Shown here: piece by piece, positions 47,320-54,903 of the stretch | Layout: every line of letters begins with the position of its first letter | How positions within the stretch are numbered: the stretch's first letter is position 1 | DNA from: Streptomyces sp. DH41 | Lineage (GTDB): Bacteria > Actinomycetota > Actinomycetes > Streptomycetales > Streptomycetaceae | NCBI RefSeq assembly: GCF_029813785.1 | Contig: NZ_JARVKY010000032.1 | Span: 1-64,000 of the forward strand | DNA length: 64,000 nucleotides | Direction of reading: 5' to 3' | Made by a program: the position numbers and the translations under genes | Notes under the pieces: model-generated | Seen by the model: the letters and a program-made list of their open reading frames with translations, nothing else | Database searches by the model: none | What the model was told of the DNA's origin: nothing

Positions 47320-47339
47320 ATGTGTACGCTCGTACACAT
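47320..47339. promoter_or_regulatory. TetR-type operator over the smr start codon
   Basis: ATGTGTACG-CT-CGTACACAT, a 20-base inverted repeat with perfect 9-base arms. Its right arm ends inside the ATG of the efflux gene (47338). Probably bound by the TetR encoded in the same operon. Confidence 0.75.
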
Positions 47340-47658
47340 GGGATATCTGCTCCTGGCCGGAGCCATCGCCGCCGAGGTCGCCGGGACCACCGCCATGAAG
47401 TACAGCGAGGGCTTCAGCAGGCTGATCCCCTCGCTGCTGACGGCACTCGCCTACGTGCTCTCCTTCACGCTGCTCGCCCAGACCCTCAAAACCCTCGCCG
47501 TCGGCACCGCGTACGCCATCTGGGCCGGCGTGGGCACCGCCGCCATCGCCGCGATCGGGGTGGCGTTCATGGGCGAGGGGATGACCGTGACCAAGGCCGC
47601 CGGTATCGCGCTGATCATCATCGGCGTGGTCGTACTGAACCTGGGCGGCGCGCACTGA
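47338..47658 (+). CDS. Small multidrug resistance (SMR) efflux protein
   Basis: 106-aa membrane protein with four helices that exports cations or guanidinium-type compounds in exchange for protons. The key membrane Glu is in LLAGAIAAEVAGTTAMKYSEGF (residue 13), matching EmrE Glu14; YAIWAGVGTAAIAAIG and GIALIIIGVVVLNL are the conserved third and fourth helices. An operator covers its start codon. The stop overlaps the TetR gene start (TGATG). Confidence 0.93.
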   Translation: MGYLLLAGAIAAEVAGTTAMKYSEGFSRLIPSLLTALAYVLSFTLLAQTLKTLAVGTAYAIWAGVGTAAIAAIGVAFMGEGMTVTKAAGIALIIIGVVVLNLGGAH

Positions 47659-48194
47659 TGTCCCGGCGCTACGACCCCGAGCGGCGCCGGCGCATCATCG
47701 ACGCGGCGATCCGGGTCGTCGGGCGCAAGGGCATCGCCGGTCTCAGCCACCGCACCGTCGCCGCCGAGGCGGACGTTCCCCTCGGCTCGACGACGTACCA
47801 CTTCGCGACGCTGGACGAACTCCTGGTCGCCGCCCTGCGCCAGGCGAACGAGGGCTTCGCCAAGGTGGTCGCCGGCCACCCGGCACTGTCGGACCCGGAC
47901 GCCGACCTGCCCGCCGAACTCGCCCGCGTCCTCGGCGAGTGGCTGGGCGGCGACCGCACGGGTGTCGAGCTGGAGTACGAGCTGTACCTGGCCGCCCTGC
48001 GCCGCCCCGCCCTGCGTCCGGTCGCCGCGGAGTGGGCCGAGGGCGTGGCAGGCTCACTGGCGTCCCGCACGGACCCGGTGACGGCGCGGGCACTGGTCGC
48101 CCTGATGGACGGGATCTGCCTCCAGGTGCTGCTGACGGGGAGGCCGTACGACGAGGCGTACGCGCGGGAGGTACTGGCGCGGGTGATCGCCTGA
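47658..48194 (+). CDS. TetR-family regulator of the SMR gene
   Basis: 178-aa repressor. The N-terminal helix-turn-helix is GLSHRTVAAEADVPLGSTTYHFATLDELL, near residues 28-55. The C-terminal ligand domain is of the small TetR_C type. It is translationally coupled to the SMR pump gene, so it most likely binds the palindrome at 47320-47339 and controls both genes. Confidence 0.9.
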   Translation: MSRRYDPERRRRIIDAAIRVVGRKGIAGLSHRTVAAEADVPLGSTTYHFATLDELLVAALRQANEGFAKVVAGHPALSDPDADLPAELARVLGEWLGGDRTGVELEYELYLAALRRPALRPVAAEWAEGVAGSLASRTDPVTARALVALMDGICLQVLLTGRPYDEAYAREVLARVIA

Positions 48195-48315
48195 AGCAGG
48201 CTCTGCCGGTCCGCTCCGGACCGGTCCCCGGCGCGGGCGCGGGGTGGCGCCGCGCCGGGATACCGGCACGTGAGATCCCCCGCCGACCGGTTCGCACCCG
48301 ACGCCCCCGGCCGGT

Positions 48316-48321
48316 TAGGTT
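48316..48321 (+). promoter_or_regulatory. Candidate -10 for a leaderless dapD mRNA
   Basis: TAGGTT ends 6 bases before the dapD ATG; with a start point about 7 bases downstream the mRNA would begin at the AUG. No ribosome binding site is seen in front of the gene. The -35 is unclear. Confidence 0.4.
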
Positions 48322-48327
48322 GCCCTC

Positions 48328-49317
48328 ATGACCGACACGACTGCACCCCGCACCACCGGCGCCGTGGCCGCCGGGCTCGCCACGATCGCCGCCGACGGCA
48401 CCGTTCTCGACACCTGGTTCCCCGCCCCCGAACTCGTCGCGGAGCCGGGCCCGTCCGGCACCGAGCGCCTCACCGCCGAACAGGCCGCCGAACTCCTCGG
48501 CGGCGGCGCGACCGCGGCGGTCGGTCCGGACGCCCGGCGCGGTGTCGAGGTGGTCGCGGTCCGCACGGTCATCGCCTCGCTGGACGAGAAGCCGGTCGAC
48601 ACGCACGACGTCTACCTGCGCCTGCACCTGCTCTCCCACCGCCTGGTCGAGCCGCACGGCCAGAACCTGGACGGTATCTTCGCCCACCTCGCCAACGTCG
48701 CCTGGACCTCGCTCGGCCCGGTCGCCGTCGACGACGTCGAGAAGGTCCGCCTGGCCGCCCGCGCCGAGGGCCTGCACCTCCAGGTGACCTCGATCGACAA
48801 GTTCCCGCGCATGACGGACTACGTCGCCCCCAAGGGTGTCCGCCTCGCCGACGCCGACCGCGTCCGCCTCGGCGCGCACCTGGCCGAGGGCACCACCGTC
48901 ATGCACGAGGGCTTCGTCAACTTCAACGCGGGCACGCTCGGCACGTCGATGGTCGAGGGCCGCATCTCCGCGGGCGTCGTCGTCGGCGACGGTTCCGACA
49001 TCGGCGGCGGCGCCTCCACCATGGGCACCCTCTCCGGCGGCGGCAACGTGCGCATCACCATCGGCGAGCGCTGCCTGGTCGGCGCCGAGGCGGGCGTGGG
49101 CATCGCGCTCGGCGACGAGTGCGTGGTCGAGGCCGGCCTCTACGTCACCGCCGGCACCCGCGTGACGATGCCCGACGGCCAGATCGTCAAGGCCCGCGAA
49201 CTCTCCGGCGCCTCCAACATCCTCTTCCGCCGCAACTCGGTCACGGGCACGGTCGAGGCCCGCCCGAACAACGCGGTGTGGGGCGGCCTGAACGAGGTCC
49301 TGCACAGCCACAACTGA
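48328..49317 (+). CDS. dapD: Tetrahydrodipicolinate N-succinyltransferase
   Basis: 329-aa actinobacterial-type DapD, a trimer that succinylates tetrahydrodipicolinate in the lysine/meso-diaminopimelate pathway. An N-terminal alpha/beta domain is followed by a left-handed beta-helix of hexapeptide repeats (for example VVGDGSDIGGGASTMGTLSG and NVRITIGERCLVGAEAGVGI) and ends in SGASNILFRRNSVTGTVEAR. A dapA gene lies 0.5 kb away on the other strand. A hairpin follows. Confidence 0.94.
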   Translation: MTDTTAPRTTGAVAAGLATIAADGTVLDTWFPAPELVAEPGPSGTERLTAEQAAELLGGGATAAVGPDARRGVEVVAVRTVIASLDEKPVDTHDVYLRLHLLSHRLVEPHGQNLDGIFAHLANVAWTSLGPVAVDDVEKVRLAARAEGLHLQVTSIDKFPRMTDYVAPKGVRLADADRVRLGAHLAEGTTVMHEGFVNFNAGTLGTSMVEGRISAGVVVGDGSDIGGGASTMGTLSGGGNVRITIGERCLVGAEAGVGIALGDECVVEAGLYVTAGTRVTMPDGQIVKARELSGASNILFRRNSVTGTVEARPNNAVWGGLNEVLHSHN

Positions 49318-49332
49318 CCGTCGCGGCCCCGC

Positions 49333-49389
49333 TGAGCGCCCTCCTCGCCCCGGCCGCCGCCGAAACCGGCCGCCCGCGGAGGGCGCTCA
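49333..49389 (+). terminator. Terminator after dapD
   Basis: TGAGCGCCCTCC (49333-49344) pairs with GGAGGGCGCTCA (49378-49389); the loop has an inner CGGCC/GGCCG pair. The rest of 49390-49595 shows no feature that I can support. Confidence 0.65.
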
Positions 49390-49595
49390 CCGTTTCCGGG
49401 CCCGGTACCGCGTCCGGTGCTCATCGCGGTGGCCCGGGGCGCAGGGGTGTGTCGCGTCAGAGCAAGAGAGGCGCATGCCTCGCGCGCCCCCCGCACGTAC
49501 GGATGACTCCCCGTGACCTGCCGGTGGTCTTTGCGGATGAACGGGTGGACGCAGAGTCCGATCAGACGCCGATCCGACGAAACGAGGGGCCTGGT

Positions 49596-49826
49596 ATGAC
49601 GAACGAGCGGGCGAGGACCGTGGCGCGTTGGCTGGCCGGGGCGGGCGCCGCGGTGCTGGTGTGCTGGGCCCCGGCGGGGACCGCGCACGCCGACGAGACC
49701 ACCACCGATTCGCACAACGGCCCCCGGGTCGGTCTCCTCAACGTCCACGTGGGGCAGATCGACGACCCGGCGGAGGACGTACTGGAGCACACCCTGCTGT
49801 TCGGCGACGGTTACGCCTGGGACTGA
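49596..49826 (+). CDS. Small secreted protein
   Basis: 76-aa protein with a clear Sec signal (RTVARWLAGAGAAVLVCWAP, cleavage after AHA near residue 32) leaving a mature acidic peptide of about 44 residues: DETTTDSHNGPRVGLLNVHV then GQIDDPAEDVLEHTLLFGDG and YAWD. The GLLNVHVGQIDDPAEDVLEH segment resembles short cell-surface or peptide-like proteins of streptomycetes that I cannot name. Its last 16 bases overlap the convergent dapA gene. Confidence 0.65.
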   Translation: MTNERARTVARWLAGAGAAVLVCWAPAGTAHADETTTDSHNGPRVGLLNVHVGQIDDPAEDVLEHTLLFGDGYAWD

Positions 49827-50746
49827 CCCGCGTCGGCGACCAGTCGCACCAGTCGCCCGTACGCCGCCAGCAGCGCGTCGGTCGTCTCCCGGTCCGCGCC
49901 CCGCAGCGGCGCGCGGACCGGCCCGGCGGGCAGGCCGAGCGCGCCCAGGAGGGCCTTCGCGGTGACCGTGCCGGGCAGGCCCGCAGCCATCATCAGCTCA
50001 ATGAGCGGGACGGCGCCGCGCTGGAGCAGGGCGGCCCGTCCGGTGTCGCCCGCGTCGAACGCGTCGAGGACCGCGCGGAACAGGTCCGGCACGACGTTCG
50101 CGACCGTGCTGACGTACCCCGCCGCGCCGATCGCGTACAGGGCGAGGACCTGCTCGTCGCAGCCCGCGTAGTACGCGAGGCCGGTGCGGGACAGCACCTT
50201 CTGGGTGCCCAGGAGGTCGTAGGAGCAGTCCTTGACGGCGACGATCCGCGGGTGCCCGGCGAGGCGGACGAGTGTGTCGGGTTCGATGCGGGTGCCGGTG
50301 CGGCCCGGGATGTCGTAGAGGGCCAGTGGCAGCCCGCAGGCGTCCGCGATCTCCAGGAAGTGCGCCTCCAGGGCGTCCTGCGGGGGCCTGCTGTAGTACG
50401 GCGCGACCACCAGCAGCCCGTCCGCGCCCGCCTTCTCCGCGGCCAGCGCCAGCTCCACCGTGTGCCGGGTGTCGGCGGTGCCCACCCCGGCGACGAGTGA
50501 CGCCCGGTCCCCGACCGCCTCCCGCACCGCCGTGACCAGCGCCGCCTTCTCGGCGTCCGTGGTGGTCGGCGACTCGCCCGTGGTGCCGGACAGCACCAGA
50601 CCGTCACAGCCGCCCGACACCAGCCGGTCGGCGAGCCGCTGCGCACCGTCGAGATCGAGCGCGCCGGCCTCGGTGAACGGCGTGACCATGGCGCACAGGG
50701 CGCGGCCGAAGGGCGGAGGGGAGGGGCGGTGGTCGTCTGTCGTCAT
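49811..50746 (-). CDS. dapA: 4-hydroxy-tetrahydrodipicolinate synthase family protein
   Basis: 311-aa TIM-barrel aldolase of the DapA/NAL family, expected to condense pyruvate with aspartate semialdehyde. The N-terminal block LVLSGTTGESPTTTDAEKAAL matches the GTTGE signature; the Tyr of LALYDIPGRTGTRIE and the Schiff-base Lys of IVAVKDCSYDL are present. Streptomyces often carry two dapA-like genes; this one stands alone, so it may be a paralogue. ATG 50746 was chosen. Confidence 0.88.
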   Translation of the reverse strand: MTTDDHRPSPPPFGRALCAMVTPFTEAGALDLDGAQRLADRLVSGGCDGLVLSGTTGESPTTTDAEKAALVTAVREAVGDRASLVAGVGTADTRHTVELALAAEKAGADGLLVVAPYYSRPPQDALEAHFLEIADACGLPLALYDIPGRTGTRIEPDTLVRLAGHPRIVAVKDCSYDLLGTQKVLSRTGLAYYAGCDEQVLALYAIGAAGYVSTVANVVPDLFRAVLDAFDAGDTGRAALLQRGAVPLIELMMAAGLPGTVTAKALLGALGLPAGPVRAPLRGADRETTDALLAAYGRLVRLVADAGQSQA

Positions 50747-50912
50747 GGAAGTAGTGTCGGCAGACAGACCGTGTAGCTCCACTTAATTCTGCTACGAAGT
50801 ATCGGTAAGGATTGCTTTCGGGTGGGTGGGTGGACGAGCGCCGGGCGAGGACAGGGATAGCGCCGGTCGGCCGGGGGTACCCGGAGCGCTCCGAACCGAG
50901 AGGAGGCGGAAC

Positions 50913-51332
50913 GTGACCGGGACCATGCACACCAGGCCGGTGCGCGACGAGCAGCACTCCGTGGGTGAACTGGTCGGTCAGGCCACCGAACAGCTCTCCC
51001 GGCTCGTGCGCCAGGAAGTGACCCTCGCCAAGATGGAGCTGGCCGAGAAGGGCAAGCGCGCCGGGCGCGGCGCCGGGATGCTCGGCGCCGCCGGAGCCAT
51101 CGCGTACGTCGGTCTGTTCGCCCTGGCCGGCACGGCCACCGCCGCGCTTTCACTGGTGCTGCCCGTCTGGGCCGCGGCGCTCATCGTGACGGCGGCGCTC
51201 TTCGTGATCGCGGGCGTACTGGCCGTGATGGGCCGCGCCCAGCTCCGCCGCGCCGTGCCCCCGAAACCCGAGGAGACCCTCGGCAGCGTCAGGGCCGACG
51301 TGGACCAGATCAGGGAAAGGGCGCATCGATGA
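50913..51332 (+). CDS. Phage-holin-like (DUF1469) membrane protein
   Basis: 139-aa protein. The N-terminal SVGELVGQATEQLSRLVRQE then VTLAKMELAEKGKRAGRGAG amphipathic helix is the DUF1469 (Phage_holin_3_6) signature, followed by two membrane helices around residues 62-110. Members are widespread stress-related membrane proteins and are not real phage holins. GTG 50913 follows AGGAGG. Translationally coupled with the next gene. Confidence 0.85.
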   Translation: MTGTMHTRPVRDEQHSVGELVGQATEQLSRLVRQEVTLAKMELAEKGKRAGRGAGMLGAAGAIAYVGLFALAGTATAALSLVLPVWAAALIVTAALFVIAGVLAVMGRAQLRRAVPPKPEETLGSVRADVDQIRERAHR

Positions 51333-51832
51333 CCGACGTGACGAGCGGGGACGGTGCGAGGACCGGCACCGGCTCCACCGCACAGCCGGCCGGCGGGGCC
51401 AAGGGGCCCGACGAGCTGCGGCAGCAGATCGAACAGACCCGCGGCCAGCTCGGCGACACCGTGGAGGAGCTGGCCGGGAAGGCGGATGTGAAGGGCCGCG
51501 CCAAGGCCCGCGCCGCCGATCTCCGGGACAAGGCCGGCGCCATGACCGTGCAGTTGCGCAGTTCCGCCGCACAGGCCGGGCACACCGTGCAGGACAAGGC
51601 GAGCAGGGCCGGGCACACCGTGCAGGACAAGGCGGGCAGGACCGGCCGTGCCGGGCACGACGAGGCGGGCGGGGCCGGGTCAGCCATGGAGCGGCGCGGG
51701 CCGGGACGGGCGCGCGGCGCGGTCCGGGCGGCGCGCGGGCACCCGCGTGCGGTGCTGATCGCCACAGCGGCGGCGGGCGCCGTGGTCGCGGTGGGCGTGC
51801 TGCGCCGCCGCCACCCTCACGGGTACTGCTGA
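51329..51832 (+). CDS. DUF3618 family protein
   Basis: 167-aa protein with the DUF3618 motif GPDELRQQIEQTRGQLGDTV near residue 27, a long Ala/Lys-rich helical middle with two copies of AGHTVQDKA, and a C-terminal membrane helix (PRAVLIATAAAGAVVAVGVL). It forms a pair with the upstream DUF1469 gene (ATGA overlap), a common actinobacterial pairing that is probably involved in envelope stress. Confidence 0.82.
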   Translation: MTDVTSGDGARTGTGSTAQPAGGAKGPDELRQQIEQTRGQLGDTVEELAGKADVKGRAKARAADLRDKAGAMTVQLRSSAAQAGHTVQDKASRAGHTVQDKAGRTGRAGHDEAGGAGSAMERRGPGRARGAVRAARGHPRAVLIATAAAGAVVAVGVLRRRHPHGYC

Positions 51833-51851
51833 AGCCGCGGACGCGGCATGG

Positions 51852-51885
51852 GTGACGAGGGGTCCCGGGCGGGACCCCTCGTCAC
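51852..51885 (+). terminator. Terminator after the DUF3618 gene
   Basis: GTGACGAGGGGTCCC (51852-51866), loop GGGC, GGGACCCCTCGTCAC (51871-51885): 15-bp perfect stem. Confidence 0.85.
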
Positions 51886-51924
51886 GTACGTCGTACCGGT
51901 ACCGGAACACCTTCCGGTAGGCAC

Positions 51925-51955
51925 TTGACCTCAACCTTGGTCGAGGTCGGAGGGT
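51925..51955 (+). promoter_or_regulatory. SoxR box in an elongated-spacer promoter
   Basis: TTGACC (51925-51930) is the -35; ACCTCAACCTTGGTCGAGGT (51928-51947) is a 20-base palindrome with one mismatch pair, matching the SoxR box pattern CCTCAA...TTGAGG; a weak -10 GAGGGT lies at 51950-51955 with a 19-base spacer, the over-long spacing typical of MerR/SoxR activation. Confidence 0.8.
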
Positions 51956-52017
51956 GGTGCGTGCACCCGGGGCGCACCCAGCGCGCACCCGACGACCACC
52001 GACCACTGGAGGCCGGC

Positions 52018-52737
52018 ATGACCCGCCGCACCCGCCGTACCGACGCACACCCCGAACTCGTCCGCCCGGACGTCCAGGCCCCCTTCTTCAGCACCTGGCG
52101 GGTGGGCACCCCCGAGCGGCAACGGCAGACCGTCGACGCCATCGCCCGTACCTGGGAGCGCCGCCCCTGGCCCGCCGACGACCTGCTCGGCTACCACGTC
52201 TACACCGGCCACGACGGCAGCACCCTGCTGCACCACTCGCAGTGGGCGAGCGAGCAGGCGTACGAGTCCTTCGTCAAGACGCACCGGCAGGAGCGCGTCG
52301 ACGAGATCGACACCGCCGTACCCGGCATCGAGCGGGTGCGGCTCGACAGGTACCGGCGCTACCGCAGCGCCACCCGCGACAACGACGGGTCGGCGCGCGT
52401 GCCGGGGTGCGTCGTGATCGTCGACGTCGAGTTCGAGGGACCCGACCCCGAGCGGCAGCGCGCCTGGGTCGACGCCGTCCTCGAGGCCCTGGCGAGCGAG
52501 CCGGAGCAGCACCCCGGCGGCATCTCCGCCCACTTCCACCTCAGCACCGACGGCACCCGCGTCCTCAACTACGCCGAGTGGGAGAGCGCCCAGGCCCACA
52601 TCGACGCCCTCGCCGCACCGGGCGACGGCGTCGGTTCGGGATCGGACCTGTGGAAGCGGGTGCAGAACTGGCCGGGCATGACCAGCGGCGGCGGGGTCAG
52701 CCGCTACGACCACGCCCTCGGCCTCGTGCCCCGCTGA
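52018..52737 (+). CDS. Antibiotic-biosynthesis-monooxygenase-domain protein, SoxR target
   Basis: 239-aa protein with two ABM-like ferredoxin-fold halves: FFSTWRVGTPERQRQTVDAI...HHSQWASEQAYESFVKTHRQ and VVIVDVEFEGPDPERQRAWV...YAEWESAQAHIDAL. ABM proteins oxidise quinones or aromatics without cofactors. As I recall, one of the few SoxR-regulated genes of S. coelicolor (SCO1909) is a monooxygenase of this type, and the SoxR box just upstream fits. ATG 52018 follows GGAGG. It probably helps deal with redox-active metabolites such as actinorhodin-like quinones. Confidence 0.85.
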   Translation: MTRRTRRTDAHPELVRPDVQAPFFSTWRVGTPERQRQTVDAIARTWERRPWPADDLLGYHVYTGHDGSTLLHHSQWASEQAYESFVKTHRQERVDEIDTAVPGIERVRLDRYRRYRSATRDNDGSARVPGCVVIVDVEFEGPDPERQRAWVDAVLEALASEPEQHPGGISAHFHLSTDGTRVLNYAEWESAQAHIDALAAPGDGVGSGSDLWKRVQNWPGMTSGGGVSRYDHALGLVPR

Positions 52738-52759
52738 ACCCGCTCCCACCGAGCGCCGG

Positions 52760-54586
52760 TTACGGACGGAACCGCAGCACCTGCGGGTCGTGGTCGCTGA
52801 TCTGGTCGTGGAACTCGGCGTTGACGTGCACGCTGTCGTACGACAGGCGCCCGCCCCACCGGATCGACGGGCTGACCAGGATCTGGTCGAGGACCTGGCT
52901 GTTGCCCTGGTAGACGTACGAATAACGCTCGCTCCGCGGCAACGACTTGACCGCCGACCACAGGGCGCCGTCGTCCTCCAGGACGCGGGTGGTCTTCGAG
53001 AACTCGAAGTCGTTGATATCGCCGAGAGCGATGACGTCGGCGTTCTTCTGGGTGGCGAGGACCTCCTTGACGAAGGTGTTCACCGACCGCGCCTGGAGGT
53101 GGCGCTGCGTCTCCGAACCGCGTGACGGCGGCTGGTAGCGCGCCGTCAGCCCCTGGTCGCCGCCCTTGGAGTTGAAGTGGTTGGCGATGACCACGACCGT
53201 CCGGCCGCGGAAGACGAACTCGCCGGCCAGCGGCTTGCGGCTGTCCTCCCAGGCGGGGTTCGCCGGGTCCACGCGGCCGGGGGAGTGGGTGAGCGCCGCC
53301 TTGCCGCGCACCTTCGTCACCCCGGTCGCGGTGGTCGCGTCACCGGCCCCGCGGTCGGTGAAGGAGACCCGCTCCGGGTTGAACAGGAACGCCTGGCGGA
53401 TGTTGCCGCCGGGCTGGCCGCCGTCCTCGCCGTCGGCCGGGTCGATGCCGCGCCAGTCGTAGCGCGGGCCGCCGGCCGCGACGATCGCGTCGATCAGCTT
53501 GCCGACCGTCGCGTCGGCGGCCACCGTGCCGTCGTCCGTGGCGCCGTTGTTGTCCTGGATCTCCTCCAGGGACACGATGTCGGGCGCGTTGAGGTTGTGC
53601 ACAATCGTTTCGGCGTGCGCGGCGAAGGTGTCGTCGGACGGGTCGAGGTTCTCGACGTTGTACGTCGCCACCGCCAGCTCGCGGCTGCTCTGCCGGCGCG
53701 TCGTCTCACGCTCCAGGACCCCGCTCTCCAGGGTGCCGATCTCGCTCGCCACCAGCGTGTAGCCGCCGTACTGGTTGTAGTCCAGGGGGCCCGCGGTGGC
53801 CCCGGCGAGGGTGTCGCCCACGTGGGCGTCGGGGAAGTCGGCCGGCTTGCCCAGCGACTGGATCTGCAGCCGGCCGGTGTTCTGGGAGTCGTAGGAGCCG
53901 TACACCGTGCCGCCGCGGCGGTTGGCGTTCTCCCAGGGCTTCACCGTGACCCACAGCTCGGTGTACGGGTCGGTGGCGCCGACGACGCGGGCGTCGGAGA
54001 CGCGGACGTTCATGCCCTCCAGGGACTCGTAGTGGTCCAGGGCGTACTTCGAGGGCCGCAGCGTCAGGCCGTCGACCGAGCCGCTCGCGGCCTCGTCACC
54101 CTCGGGGGCGTACGCGCGCGGCACCGAACGGGCGGAGACGGTCGTCGCGGCCGGGACCTCGTTGCCGCTGGAGACGACCGTGAAGGTCGGGCGGGTGATC
54201 TCGGTCAGCGACTGGTTCCCGGAGGACGTGCCGCCCGGGACGTACTCCGAGACCGTGCCGGAGACGGTGACCGCGTCACCGACGGCGACGCCCTTCGGGG
54301 TGGAGCCGGTGAAGACGAAGACGCCCTCGCTGGTGGCCGGGTCGGCGTCCGGACGCGGATCCTGGATCCAGAAGCCCCTGGAGGAGCCGTAGCCGCGCAC
54401 GCCGGTGACGATTCCGGCCACGTCGGCGACCTGCTTGCCGGCGTACGGCGACAGCCGGGTGCTGCCCTGGATGTCGTGGACGCGCACGGAGTCGGCGTGC
54501 GCGGGCGAGGTGAGGACGACCGTGGACGCCGAGCAGACGGCGGCGACGGTGAGCGCGGCGAGGCGCGCGGAGGACTTGCTGGCCAA
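52760..54586 (-). CDS. Secreted endonuclease/exonuclease/phosphatase-family nuclease
   Basis: 608-aa exported nuclease of the ExeM/NucH type. A Sec signal (SSARLAALTVAAVCSASTVV, cleaved near AHAD) is followed by an OB-like N-terminal domain (ADVAGIVTGVRGYGSSRGFW) and the EEP catalytic domain: VATYNVENLDP near residue 303, SLEEIQDNNG (metal Glu), VIANHFNSKGGDQG, GDINDF and the final ISDHDPQ. The start is TTG at 54586, with GGAGGG at the right distance and no closer ATG or GTG. It would digest external DNA, giving nucleotides and phosphate. A perfect single PHO-box unit lies 114 bases upstream. Confidence 0.9.
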   Translation of the reverse strand: MASKSSARLAALTVAAVCSASTVVLTSPAHADSVRVHDIQGSTRLSPYAGKQVADVAGIVTGVRGYGSSRGFWIQDPRPDADPATSEGVFVFTGSTPKGVAVGDAVTVSGTVSEYVPGGTSSGNQSLTEITRPTFTVVSSGNEVPAATTVSARSVPRAYAPEGDEAASGSVDGLTLRPSKYALDHYESLEGMNVRVSDARVVGATDPYTELWVTVKPWENANRRGGTVYGSYDSQNTGRLQIQSLGKPADFPDAHVGDTLAGATAGPLDYNQYGGYTLVASEIGTLESGVLERETTRRQSSRELAVATYNVENLDPSDDTFAAHAETIVHNLNAPDIVSLEEIQDNNGATDDGTVAADATVGKLIDAIVAAGGPRYDWRGIDPADGEDGGQPGGNIRQAFLFNPERVSFTDRGAGDATTATGVTKVRGKAALTHSPGRVDPANPAWEDSRKPLAGEFVFRGRTVVVIANHFNSKGGDQGLTARYQPPSRGSETQRHLQARSVNTFVKEVLATQKNADVIALGDINDFEFSKTTRVLEDDGALWSAVKSLPRSERYSYVYQGNSQVLDQILVSPSIRWGGRLSYDSVHVNAEFHDQISDHDPQVLRFRP

Positions 54587-54699
54587 CGTGATCCCTCCGG
54601 GGACGTGACAGAGCGCCGGGACGAGGGTGATGCGGGTGGGGCGAGGGTGGGCGCGACGGGACGAGGGTGGAAGGCGAGGGGCCGCAGGCCGTACGCGGA

Positions 54700-54710
54700 C
54701 CTGGGTGAAC
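54700..54710 (-). promoter_or_regulatory. Single PHO-box unit upstream of the nuclease
   Basis: On the minus strand GTTCACCCAGG, an 11/11 fit to the PhoP direct-repeat unit G(G/T)TCAYYYR(C/G)G. Neighbouring 11-mers are poor, so a full two-unit box is not shown. The 317-base divergent gap 54587-54903 holds no gene; TAGGCT at 54831-54836 is a possible -10 for the plus-strand gene. Confidence 0.35.
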
Positions 54711-54903
54711 ACTTGTCCCCCGCTTTCTACGCGCGTCAATCTCCTGCTTGGTCACCTCAGTTGTCAAGGTTTCGGCCATGTACTCCACCCGTCGGGGAGA
54801 TGAACCGGGCGGCATGGGTGGAAACCCGTCTAGGCTGAGCTGTTGAGCCGTACGGCGTCCGGATGGCCGTACGGCGGTCAAGGCGCGCGAGGAGAAACAG
54901 CCG

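Noticed and set aside
50913..51332. Prophage holin
   Set aside because: The DUF1469 holin-like label is a naming relic; no phage genes are near and the pairing with DUF3618 is chromosomal.
54761..54784. TTGTCAAGG as a second PafBC-type promoter
   Set aside because: Two consensus mismatches and no TANNNT 8 bases downstream.
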